6,681 nucleotides of DNA from Acidobacteriota bacterium (GCA_019510535.1 JAEKKE010000037.1:1-6681), one strand, 5' to 3'. Positions 1 to 5,836 are shown, counted from the first letter of the stretch. Numbers and translations: made by a program. The notes: generated by a model not told the origin, from the letters alone.

Positions 1-1006
1 GAACGCGGGTTACGGTCACGGTGTTGCCGGCGATCTCCATCGTTCCCTCGTCACCGGTAAAGAGGAAGCCTTCGCTCTCTTCACCACCGTTTACGAAGTT
101 CACGCGAAGGCTGAGGTTGAAGCCCTCGGGATAGTCGAAAAGCGCCAGCAGCACGTCGTTGGCGTCGCGGCCATCGTTCCAATAACGGATCGCGCCGGTC
201 GCCATCGCCCGCGTGGGTCCGTTCGATCCGGTAATGAAGTGCGTTCCGCTGAAGAGGTGGACAAACAGATCACCGGCAACGCCCGAACCGTAGTCTTTCC
301 ATTTGCGCCACTGGAAGAAGCGCTCGGGACTCCACTCATGTTTTGGAGCAGAACCCAGGAAGCGCGGCCAGTCGCAGGTCTGCGGGCTGGCATCCGCGGG
401 AACGGTGTAGTTCCAGGCGCCGATCGACGAGTTGCGGTCCCAGCGGGCGTTGATGGTATTCAGCTTGCCGATAGCGCCTGCGGCGAGCAGCTCCTTGGCC
501 TTGGCATAGACGACAGAGCTGACGCGCTGGCTGCCGACCTGCAGGATGCAGCCGGTCTCCTTTGCCGTACGGACGATCTCCGGACCATCCTCGTAGACGT
601 GGATCATCGGCTTTTCGAGATAGACGTCCTTGCCTGCCTTCATGGCATCCACAGCGGCCTGCTTGTGCCAGTGGTCGGGCGTGGCGATGAGCACCGCATC
701 GACGTCAGGACGGGCGAGAATCTCCTTGTAGTCGCGGGTTGTAAAGATGTCGCTGCCCCAGAGCTCCTTGCTGTGTGCAAGGCGGCCGTCGTAGCAGTCA
801 GCAACGGCAACCAACTTGACACCCGGAACTTGTACCGCCCAGCGCGTATCGCCCTGCCCCTGAATGCCGGCGCCGATCAGCGCGAACTGGATGTTGTCGT
901 TCGGCGACTTTACGCGCGGTCCCTGAGCGTGCAGGGAGCGCAAGGTGACTGCTCCGGCAGCAGCCATAGCCGAAGAACGAAGAAACAACCGGCGATCCAT
1001 ATCCAT
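1..1006 (-). CDS. Tat-exported Gfo/Idh/MocA family oxidoreductase (3' part cut by window edge)
   Basis: The reverse strand reads open for 335 codons from ATG at 1006 to the left edge with no stop, so the C-terminus is missing. The product starts MDMDRRLFLRSSAMAAAGAV, a twin-arginine signal (R5-R6, then L-F-L-R and an Ala-rich hydrophobic stretch), which predicts folded export to the periplasm. A Rossmann fold follows, with the glycine-rich NAD(P)-binding turn G45-A-G-I-Q-G50 and the family motif E131-K132-P133, whose lysine is usually catalytic. D246 and H250 lie where the family's C-terminal-domain active-site Asp/His are expected. The family does NAD(P)-dependent oxidation or reduction of sugars and related compounds; some exported members are glycosidases (GH109). 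The substrate cannot be read from sequence. The ATG at 1006 is preferred because GGAGG (1019-1015) lies 8 bases upstream; an in-frame ATG at 1000 would leave 14. Confidence 0.93.
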   Translation of the reverse strand, partial: MDMDRRLFLRSSAMAAAGAVTLRSLHAQGPRVKSPNDNIQFALIGAGIQGQGDTRWAVQVPGVKLVAVADCYDGRLAHSKELWGSDIFTTRDYKEILARPDVDAVLIATPDHWHKQAAVDAMKAGKDVYLEKPMIHVYEDGPEIVRTAKETGCILQVGSQRVSSVVYAKAKELLAAGAIGKLNTINARWDRNSSIGAWNYTVPADASPQTCDWPRFLGSAPKHEWSPERFFQWRKWKDYGSGVAGDLFVHLFSGTHFITGSNGPTRAMATGAIRYWNDGRDANDVLLALFDYPEGFNLSLRVNFVNGGEESEGFLFTGDEGTMEIAGNTVTVTRV

Positions 1007-1037
1007 CCTGTAAGCCTCCACTTTGTGAGTCCAGACA

Positions 1038-1067
1038 GGTATACGGGGAAGGGGGTGCGCTCGGCAA
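1038..1067 (-). promoter_or_regulatory. Candidate sigma-70-type promoter of the oxidoreductase gene
   Basis: On the minus strand, TTGCCG (1067-1062, 4 of 6 matches to the -35 consensus) is separated by 18 bases from TATACC (1043-1038, 4 of 6 to the -10). Transcription would start near 1031, giving a leader of about 25 bases that contains the GGAGG ribosome site at 1019-1015. Placement just before the gene supports it; the match to consensus is only moderate. Confidence 0.4.
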
Positions 1068-1140
1068 CTGGCAGGATGTCCTACGGTTAACCTTGGGGAC
1101 CATAGGACTCCAAGCGATCACATTTCTTGATTGTCGAAGT

Positions 1141-1267
1141 AGTCGGTAGAGAAGCAGATTTCTCCGCTTCCCTTTACCCCAGCCAGCGAACCTGGCCGGG
1201 GACCCCGGTCGCTTTACCCCAGCCAGCAAAGCTGGCCAGGGACCCCGGTTGCTGCGAATGACAAAAA
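1141..1267. repeat. Dispersed repeat copy A, split by a tandem 40-bp insert
   Basis: Bases 1141-1168 are identical to 3420-3447 over 28 positions. The sequence that follows directly in the second copy (GCTACGAAATGACAAAA, from 3451) appears here only after about 80 bases, as GCTGCGAATGACAAAA from 1251. The intervening bases are almost exactly two units of a 40-bp tandem repeat. The element lies between the divergently transcribed oxidoreductase and ABC-F genes. It has no coding potential that I can see. It is either a dispersed extragenic palindromic-type repeat or the remnant of a non-autonomous mobile element; two copies in one window imply a multicopy family in this genome. Confidence 0.75.
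1172..1251. repeat. Two tandem copies of a 40-bp hairpin-forming unit
   Basis: Units 1172-1211 and 1212-1251 match at 36 of 40 positions; the differences are at 1188/1228, 1191/1231, 1198/1238 and 1210/1250. Each unit is palindromic. In the first, GCCAG (1182-1186) pairs with CTGGC (1192-1196) and CCCC (1177-1180) with GGGG (1198-1201). In the second, GCCAGC (1222-1227) pairs with GCTGGC (1231-1236) around an AAA loop. The change at 1231 lengthens the stem by one pair, while 1238 costs one outer pair. Confidence 0.85.
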
Positions 1268-1330
1268 GGGGTCGCGTAGGGGATCCCGTTAGAGGAGGGA
1301 AGCCTCCAGGGAATTTATCCTAGAAAAGTA

Positions 1331-3133
1331 ATGCCTCCGATTCTGAATGCACGCACCATCAGTAAGGCCTTTGGGGCCTTGCCGCTCTTTCGCGATATCT
1401 CGCTCACCATCTCGGATGGCGACCGCATCGGCCTGATCGGGCCGAACGGCGCCGGCAAGTCGACGTTGCTCTCGATCCTGGGTGGGCAGCAGGAGCCGGA
1501 CTCCGGCGAGGTGGCGAGCCGCAAGCGTGCTCGCGTCGCCTATGTGGCGCAGGACTCGGAGTTTGCACCTGGACGCACCGTTCGCCAGGTGCTGGAAGAT
1601 GCCCTCGCCAATGCCCGTGTCTCCGAGGATGAGCACGATGGGCGCCTGCATGAGACGGTGGGCCGCGCCGGATTCCCTTCGTTCGATTCCGAGGCCGCTT
1701 CCCTCTCCGGAGGCTGGCGCAAGCGCCTTGCCATCGCCGAGGCCACCATTACTCATCCCGACGTACTGATGCTGGACGAACCGACGAACCACCTGGATCT
1801 GGAAGGCATCGAGTGGCTGGAAGACCTGGTGCAGCAGGCGCCCTATGCCGTCGTGACCATCTCGCACGACCGCTACTTCCTGGAAAACGTCGTCACCGAC
1901 ATCATCGAGCTGAACCGCATCTACGCCGAAGGCCTGCTGCGCGTCCGTGGATCGTACTCACGCTTTCTGGAAGAGAAGCAGAGCTACCTCGCCTCTCAGT
2001 CACGGGAGCAGGAGGCGCTCCGAAACCGCGTCCGCACCGAGATTGACTGGCTACGCCGCGGCCCTAAGGCACGCACGACCAAGAGTAAAGCGCGAATCGA
2101 TAAGGCGAATGAACTGATCGGGCAGCTTGCGGACGTGAACTCGCGCACCAACACTCGCACCACCGACATTGATTTCACCGCCTCCGACCGTAAGACCAAG
2201 CGGTTGATTGAACTTGAGAACCTCGGTTATGAGATCGGCGGCAAGGCCATCTTCCGCGATCTGAGCTTTACCTTCACGGCCGGAACACGCGTGGGGCTGG
2301 TCGGCCCTAACGGCAGCGGCAAGACCACCCTGCTGCGTCTGCTGCGGAACGAGATTCAGCCGACCTCAGGCGCCATCAAGCGGGCTGAGTTCCTGCGCAC
2401 GGTTTACTTCTCCCAGCTTCGCGAGATCGATTCGTCCCTGACGTTGAAGCAGGCATTGACACCGGACGGCGGAGACTCTGTCACGTTCAATGGTCGCCAG
2501 ATCCACGTTGCGAGCTGGGCCAATCGCTTTCTCTTCACCGGCGAACAGCTCAACCAACCGGTGGATCGCCTCTCCGGCGGCGAGCGCGCTCGCGTGCTGA
2601 TCGCGCGGCTGATGCTCGAACCGGCCGACCTGCTGCTTCTGGACGAGCCGACGAATGACCTCGACATTCCTACACTCGAGATCCTGGAAGAGTCGTTGCT
2701 TGAGTTTCCCGGAGCGCTGGTGCTGGTCACTCACGACCGCTATCTTCTCGACCGCGTTTCCACGACCGTGCTTGGCCTGGACGGCGAGGGTGATGCCGCC
2801 CAGTTTGCGGATTACAGCCAGTGGGAGGAGTGGAAGAACCGGAAAGAGCAGCCCAGCAGCGCCACTCCCGTCCGCGAAGAGACCGCAATAACCGAAGTCC
2901 GCGCGCAGAAGAAAAAGCTCTCTTATCTGGAAGCCCGCGAGTTTGCCACGATCGAGCAGCGTGTGGAGGAGGCAGACGAACGAGTCTCCGCACTGAAAGC
3001 GAAGCTGGAAGACCATGCCGTGGCCACCAACGCCAACGAGCTGCAAGCGACGCTGGCGGAGCTGGAGACAGCGCAGACCGAAATGGAAACGCTCTATGCC
3101 CGCTGGGCGGAGTTGACCGAGAAGGCCGGCTGA
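1331..3133 (+). CDS. ABC-F family ATPase, Uup-like
   Basis: This is a 600-residue soluble protein with two ATP-binding cassettes and no membrane segment, the ABC-F layout. Cassette 1 has Walker A GPNGAGKST (37-45), signature LSGGW (125-129), Walker B VLMLDEP with catalytic E150, and switch H179. A charged linker (about 185-290, with RRGPKARTTKSKAR near 242-255) matches the region that contacts tRNA on the ribosome. Cassette 2 has GPNGSGKTT (325-333), LSGGE (414-418), LLLLDEP with E439, and H468. Residues about 511-600 form a charged coiled-coil tail as in Uup, and TNDLDIPTLEILEE (441-454) is a Uup-like stretch; E. coli Uup is slightly longer. ABC-F proteins act on stalled or initiating ribosomes, and Uup also affects DNA branch handling and transposon excision. 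ATG 1331 is the only usable start: no in-frame ATG, GTG or TTG lies just upstream. No good ribosome site precedes it. An antibiotic-resistance role is not indicated. Confidence 0.95.
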   Translation: MPPILNARTISKAFGALPLFRDISLTISDGDRIGLIGPNGAGKSTLLSILGGQQEPDSGEVASRKRARVAYVAQDSEFAPGRTVRQVLEDALANARVSEDEHDGRLHETVGRAGFPSFDSEAASLSGGWRKRLAIAEATITHPDVLMLDEPTNHLDLEGIEWLEDLVQQAPYAVVTISHDRYFLENVVTDIIELNRIYAEGLLRVRGSYSRFLEEKQSYLASQSREQEALRNRVRTEIDWLRRGPKARTTKSKARIDKANELIGQLADVNSRTNTRTTDIDFTASDRKTKRLIELENLGYEIGGKAIFRDLSFTFTAGTRVGLVGPNGSGKTTLLRLLRNEIQPTSGAIKRAEFLRTVYFSQLREIDSSLTLKQALTPDGGDSVTFNGRQIHVASWANRFLFTGEQLNQPVDRLSGGERARVLIARLMLEPADLLLLDEPTNDLDIPTLEILEESLLEFPGALVLVTHDRYLLDRVSTTVLGLDGEGDAAQFADYSQWEEWKNRKEQPSSATPVREETAITEVRAQKKKLSYLEAREFATIEQRVEEADERVSALKAKLEDHAVATNANELQATLAELETAQTEMETLYARWAELTEKAG

Positions 3134-3139
3134 CGATGC

Positions 3140-3255
3140 TAGAGCATTTTCCCTGTTACTGGGTATCCCGAAAGAGGGGTGCAGCGGCGTTTTCATTGCG
3201 GAAAACGCCCATAGGTGCGGAAACCCAACACTACACCCGCAGGGAAAATGCTTTA
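3140..3255. mobile_element. MITE-like palindromic element, 112 bp, TA-flanked
   Basis: AGCATTTTCCCTG (3143-3155) is the exact reverse complement of CAGGGAAAATGCT (3240-3252). One base outside each arm lies a TA dinucleotide (3140-3141 and 3254-3255), as expected from target duplication by Tc1/mariner or IS630-type transposases. The interior is structured. GGCGTTTTC (3186-3194) pairs with GAAAACGCC (3201-3209), and GGGTGCAG (3177-3184) pairs with CTACACCC (3231-3238) with one mismatch. No transposase is present, so it would be non-autonomous. It starts 8 bases after the ABC-F stop codon. As RNA it could also act as a 3' stem-loop, but no clear U-run follows. A structured RNA is the main alternative. 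Confidence 0.6.
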
Positions 3256-3267
3256 TCCTTATAGCAA

Positions 3268-3393
3268 ATGCACTTCAGCCCAGAATTTCATCAGAAGGCG
3301 CGTCGCCTCGCTTGGCGCATTCTGCTCGCCGCCGCCGTGTTGGTGGTGATGCATCATGGCTACACCTTTGGGCAGTGGCTGCAGAAGCAGTAG
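3268..3393 (+). CDS. Possible 41-residue single-pass membrane protein
   Basis: An ATG at 3268 opens 41 codons ending in TAG at 3391-3393. The product begins MHFSPEFHQKARRLAWR and continues into a hydrophobic stretch (about residues 18-28, ILLAAAVLVVM), then HHGYTFGQWLQKQ. The positive residues (K10, R12, R13, R17) before the hydrophobic segment predict an N-in, C-out topology, though the segment is short. An in-frame stop at 3262-3264 fixes the ATG as the first possible start. No convincing ribosome site precedes it; the nearest purine run, AGGGA, is 23 bases away inside the adjacent palindromic element. I recognise no family. Against it are its size and missing ribosome site. For it are the coherent charge and hydrophobicity pattern and codon choices like those of its neighbours. 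Confidence 0.4.
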   Translation: MHFSPEFHQKARRLAWRILLAAAVLVVMHHGYTFGQWLQKQ

Positions 3394-3419
3394 TATTTTC
3401 GACGGGCAGAGACCGGCGA

Positions 3420-3467
3420 AGTCGGTAGAGAAGCAGATTTCTCCGCTGTCGCTACGAAATGACAAAA
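3420..3467. repeat. Dispersed repeat copy B, uninterrupted form
   Basis: Bases 3420-3447 repeat 1141-1168 exactly. They are followed after three bases by GCTACGAAATGACAAAA (3451-3467), which matches the tail of copy A with one substitution and one single-base gap. Unlike copy A, it lacks the pair of 40-bp units. It lies between the small membrane reading frame and the amidohydrolase gene. Confidence 0.75.
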
Positions 3468-3476
3468 CAAAAGCGG

Positions 3477-3550
3477 ATCGAGCTTACGCTCGATATACCC
3501 ACATAAGCTCGCACCCCACTTCGCGTATGTGGGGCACCCGGTGTGTGGGT
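3477..3550. repeat. Cluster of REP-like hairpins upstream of the amidohydrolase
   Basis: ATCGAGC (3477-3483) and GCTCGAT (3488-3494) form a perfect 7-bp stem with a TTAC loop. Directly after it, ACCCACATA (3497-3505) pairs with TGTGTGGGT (3542-3550) with one wobble and encloses CCCCAC (3514-3519)/GTGGGG (3529-3534). CCCACATA (3498-3505) can alternatively pair with TATGTGGG (3526-3533), so the folds compete. No U-run follows, so a classical terminator is unlikely. The remainder of 3394-3624 shows no convincing gene or promoter. Confidence 0.55.
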
Positions 3551-3624
3551 TACCGAGAGCTGTCCATACGGCTTCGACACTTTTCGCTGGTCAAGACGCG
3601 CTCGCGGTCTGAAACTGTCTTCGT

Positions 3625-4884
3625 ATGAAGACGATACTGGCGACGCTTCTTCTTTCCTCTTCCCTTCTTCCCGCACAGCAAAAACAAACGGTTCTGCATG
3701 CGGCCAGGCTGTATGAGGCCGAGACCGGCCGCATCCTTACTCCGGGAGAGATTCTCGTCGAGGGCGACCATATCGCTGCTTCCGGCACGCGTGTCGAGCG
3801 TCCAGCGGGGGCGGAGGTGATCGATCTCGGCGATCGAACACTGATGCCCGGCCTCATCGATGCGCATACGCATCTGTTTCTTCATCCTGGTGCGGAGGAT
3901 GCACAGACCTTCGAGGAGTCTGTTCCACAACGCACGCTGCTGGCCGCCGAAGCCGCGAAACAGGATCTGCTTGCCGGCTTCACCGCGGAGCGCGATATGG
4001 GAACCGAAGGTGCAGGTTCAGCCGATTCTGCCGTGCGGAACGCCATCAACGGCGGCCTGATTCCGGGGCCGCGCATGCGTGTCTCCGGCAACGCCATCTC
4101 CATCACCGGCGGACACGAGGACGCGGTCCACTACAACCCGGAGCTGCATCTTCCCTCAAACGCGACCTACGCCGACACAGCGGACGACCTGGTGCGGGTG
4201 ATCCGCCAACAACTCAAGGAGGGCGCGGACTTCATCAAGATCTACGCCACGGGAAGCGACCGGCTGCGCGATGGAGTCTTCTCGTCTCCCTATCAGTACA
4301 CGGAGGATCAGCTGAAGGCTGCAGTCGACGAGGCCCGCCGCCAGGGAGCAACCATTGGTGTGCACTGCTCCACCGACCCGGCGGCGCTGTTTGCCGTACG
4401 CGCTGGAGTCGTCTCGATCGACCACGCCGACCAGCTCGCGCCGGAGACAATGCGGCTGATGCGGGAGAAACAGATCTACGCCGTACCAACCTTTGCCATC
4501 AGCGAGTACTTCGAGCAGCATGCGGCAACTCCCGCGGCCGCCGCCAACCGCCATGCCGGGAATCAGTTCCATATCGCGGAGTTCAAGAAGCAGATGGCGG
4601 CAGGGATTCCCTTCGCCGTCGGTTCAGACGTCGGTCCGTTTCCCCACGGAACGCAGGCACGCGAGATGGTGCTCATGGCCGAGTATGGGATGAAGCCCGC
4701 CGATGTGTTGCAAGCGGACTATGTCCATGGCGCCCGGCTTTTGGGATGGGAGGGCCGGATAGGCACACTTCACACCGGAGCATGGGCCGACGTTATCGCC
4801 GTACCAGGCAATCCGTTGGACGATATCTCCGCGTTGACCCGAGTCGCCTTCGTTATGAAGAACGGACAGGTCTATAAGCGCTGA
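3625..4884 (+). CDS. Secreted metal-dependent amidohydrolase (imidazolonepropionase/prolidase-like)
   Basis: The 419-residue protein starts with a Sec signal peptide (MKTILATLLLSSSLLPA, likely cut after A17), so it acts outside the cytoplasm. The rest is an amidohydrolase TIM barrel with a small beta-sandwich built from both ends. The metal ligands of the binuclear subtype are all visible: H81 and H83 in PGLIDAHTH, K205 (likely carboxylated) in DFIKIYATG, H247 in GVHCS, H267 in SIDHAD, and D335 in AVGSDVG. The C-terminal GRIGTLHTGAWADVIAVPGNPLDD is the usual strand returning to the sandwich. Relatives (COG1228 type) cleave Xaa-Pro dipeptides, N-acyl amino acids or similar C-N bonds; the substrate cannot be read here. 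ATG 3625 is the only start, because an in-frame TGA sits at 3610-3612. No clear ribosome site or promoter is visible. It is convergent with khpA. Confidence 0.93.
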   Translation: MKTILATLLLSSSLLPAQQKQTVLHAARLYEAETGRILTPGEILVEGDHIAASGTRVERPAGAEVIDLGDRTLMPGLIDAHTHLFLHPGAEDAQTFEESVPQRTLLAAEAAKQDLLAGFTAERDMGTEGAGSADSAVRNAINGGLIPGPRMRVSGNAISITGGHEDAVHYNPELHLPSNATYADTADDLVRVIRQQLKEGADFIKIYATGSDRLRDGVFSSPYQYTEDQLKAAVDEARRQGATIGVHCSTDPAALFAVRAGVVSIDHADQLAPETMRLMREKQIYAVPTFAISEYFEQHAATPAAAANRHAGNQFHIAEFKKQMAAGIPFAVGSDVGPFPHGTQAREMVLMAEYGMKPADVLQADYVHGARLLGWEGRIGTLHTGAWADVIAVPGNPLDDISALTRVAFVMKNGQVYKR

Positions 4885-4936
4885 CAACTATCAGCGCCGC
4901 GGAAGGAAGGCAAACCAGACATCGCAGATTGAGACG

Positions 4937-4967
4937 AAAAAGCGGCGTGCGCACACGCACGCCGCTT
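4937..4967 (-). terminator. Intrinsic terminator after khpA, possibly bidirectional
   Basis: AAGCGGCGTGCG (4940-4951) and CGCACGCCGCTT (4956-4967) form a perfect 12-bp stem around a 4-base loop. On the minus strand, the GC-rich part of the stem is followed by TTTTT (4941-4937), the pattern of a Rho-independent terminator, 33 bases beyond the khpA stop. On the plus strand, 56 bases after the amidohydrolase stop, the tail is only TTCCTGTTATT, so termination in that direction would be weaker. Confidence 0.85.
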
Positions 4968-4999
4968 CCTGTTATTGGAACAGGACTTGAGCTTGTGGG

Positions 5000-5302
5000 T
5001 TATTCCACTTCGCCTTCATCCTCATCTTCCTCGACGATATCCAGTGCGAACCGATGCTGGAGTTTCATGCTGGCGGCACCGAGGATGGTACGTAACGATC
5101 TTGCCGTCCGTCCTTGTTTGCCGATCACTTTACCAACGTCTCCAACCGCGACTCGGAGCTGGAGTACTGTTGCTCCGTCGTCTTCCAAGGTATCGACAAC
5201 TACTTCGTCTGGTTTATCGACCAACGCGCGGGCGATCTCCAGAACGAGGTTCCGCATACTTTCTACTGGGCCTGAAGGCTCCGATTGCACAGCCTGACTC
5301 AT
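5000..5302 (-). CDS. khpA: KH-domain RNA-binding protein KhpA
   Basis: The 100-residue product is nearly all one KH domain. The GxxG RNA-binding loop is G61-K-Q-G64 within DVGKVIGKQGRTARSLRTIL, and the preceding strands (EVVVDTLEDDGATVLQLRVAV) fit the KhpA/YlqC family. The C-terminus is a very acidic tail (EEDEDEGEVE) beyond the domain, longer than in compact family members. In other bacteria KhpA binds many RNAs, often with KhpB, and affects cell division and envelope synthesis. The ATG at 5302 is chosen because AAGAGG (5316-5311) lies 8 bases upstream; a GTG at 5311 in the same frame would overlap that site. It is downstream of rpsP, as in many genomes, but 291 bases away, and is followed by a terminator rather than rimM. 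Confidence 0.93.
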   Translation of the reverse strand: MSQAVQSEPSGPVESMRNLVLEIARALVDKPDEVVVDTLEDDGATVLQLRVAVGDVGKVIGKQGRTARSLRTILGAASMKLQHRFALDIVEEDEDEGEVE

Positions 5303-5593
5303 CACACACACCTCTTGGGAGTAAAACGCCTCCTGAACTCTTCACAGCGGCTCTTGTCCCTCTTTTGGGATCTTTCGAGCACACTGCTACTTGCAGAGTC
5401 CCGGCAGCGATACGAACCAGCCGAGTGGGTTAATACACGGCCAGCCCGCTGTTGCCAGATCACTTCCGTCTGGAAGGGAACTGTTGGGAGAAGTTTACGT
5501 GAGCAGGCCGCCAAACGAACAAGCGAAATGGTGCGAATGTTTTGCTTTTAGGCACCGGAGACCTCGTTACTTTAGGCCACCGGCAAAAGTAAC
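5303..5593 (-). other. Long rpsP-khpA intergenic region with a hairpin and an imperfect direct repeat
   Basis: These 291 bases contain no protein-like reading frame. On the minus strand a hairpin begins immediately after the rpsP stop: GTTACTTT (5593-5586) pairs with AAAGTAAC (5573-5566), and the stem can continue with GCC/GGC around GGT. It lacks a following U-run, so it looks more like an attenuator, processing site or 3' stabilising stem than a terminator. On the plus strand, TTTAGGCACCGG (5547-5558) and TTTAGGCCACCGG (5571-5583) are an imperfect direct repeat overlapping that hairpin. The khpA ribosome site (AAGAGG) is at 5316-5311. I see no convincing promoter, although one would be expected if khpA has its own transcript. 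Confidence 0.6.
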
Positions 5594-5836
5594 CTAAGCC
5601 GCAACGGGGGTCTTCGCAAAAAGCTTCGCGACGATCTCAGACATCTGGGCGCCTTTGCTGGTCCAGTAGTCGATGCGCTCGCGGTTCAGGTTGACCGAGG
5701 CAGGATTAGTACGGGGGTTGTACGTACCCACTACTTCCACGGAACGGCCATTGCGGGCGCGGTCCTTCTCGATCACAACAACACGGTAGTAGGGCTGCTT
5801 GCGCGCACCAAAACGCGCGAGACGAATCATCAGCAC
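5594..5836 (-). CDS. rpsP: 30S ribosomal protein S16
   Basis: The 80-residue product has the S16 pattern throughout: MIRLARFGARKQPYYRVVV near the start, then EKDRARNGRSVEVVGTYNPR, and RERIDYWTSKGAQMSEIVAKLFAK towards the end. Length is normal for the family. S16 is a primary assembly protein that binds 16S rRNA in the body of the small subunit. Two starts are possible in frame: GTG at 5836 and ATG at 5830. The GAGGA ribosome site (5847-5843) lies 6 bases before the GTG but 12 before the ATG, so 5836 is preferred; the shorter form, beginning MIRLARFG, is equally compatible with the family. The gene follows the esterase after 138 bases and precedes khpA after 291. Confidence 0.97.
   Translation of the reverse strand: MLMIRLARFGARKQPYYRVVVIEKDRARNGRSVEVVGTYNPRTNPASVNLNRERIDYWTSKGAQMSEIVAKLFAKTPVAA

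Noticed and set aside
239..1090. Long plus-strand reading frame of 283 codons opposite the oxidoreductase
   Set aside because: It is the antisense shadow of the oxidoreductase gene. Its composition resembles no family, whereas the minus frame shows a Tat signal, a Rossmann turn and the EKP motif.
1141..1270. CRISPR-like array
   Set aside because: There are only two adjacent units without spacers of constant length, and the units differ internally. This is a tandem repeat, not a repeat-spacer array.
1331..3133. ABC-F gene as an antibiotic-resistance determinant
   Set aside because: The C-terminal coiled coil and second-cassette sequence are Uup-like, a housekeeping branch. There is no resistance-type leader peptide or neighbouring resistance gene.
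2366..3196. 276-codon minus-strand frame inside the ABC-F gene
   Set aside because: It lies opposite well-conserved ABC-F motifs and shows no recognisable domain; long antisense frames are expected in high-GC coding DNA.
3140..3255. Simple Rho-independent terminator of the ABC-F gene
   Set aside because: The stem arms are 84 bases apart and the following bases (TTTATCCTTATAG) are not a proper U-run. Termination there cannot be excluded but is not the best explanation.
3248..3346. Short plus-strand frame starting at the ATG inside the right inverted repeat of the palindromic element
   Set aside because: A purine run precedes it, but the product is a Pro, Cys and Trp-rich string with no coherent pattern, and the overlapping frame from 3268 is far more protein-like.
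5302..5514. 70-codon minus-strand frame between rpsP and khpA
   Set aside because: Its residue content is rich in Arg, Ser and Cys without any hydrophobic or domain pattern. It only reaches the khpA start, with no ribosome site of its own.
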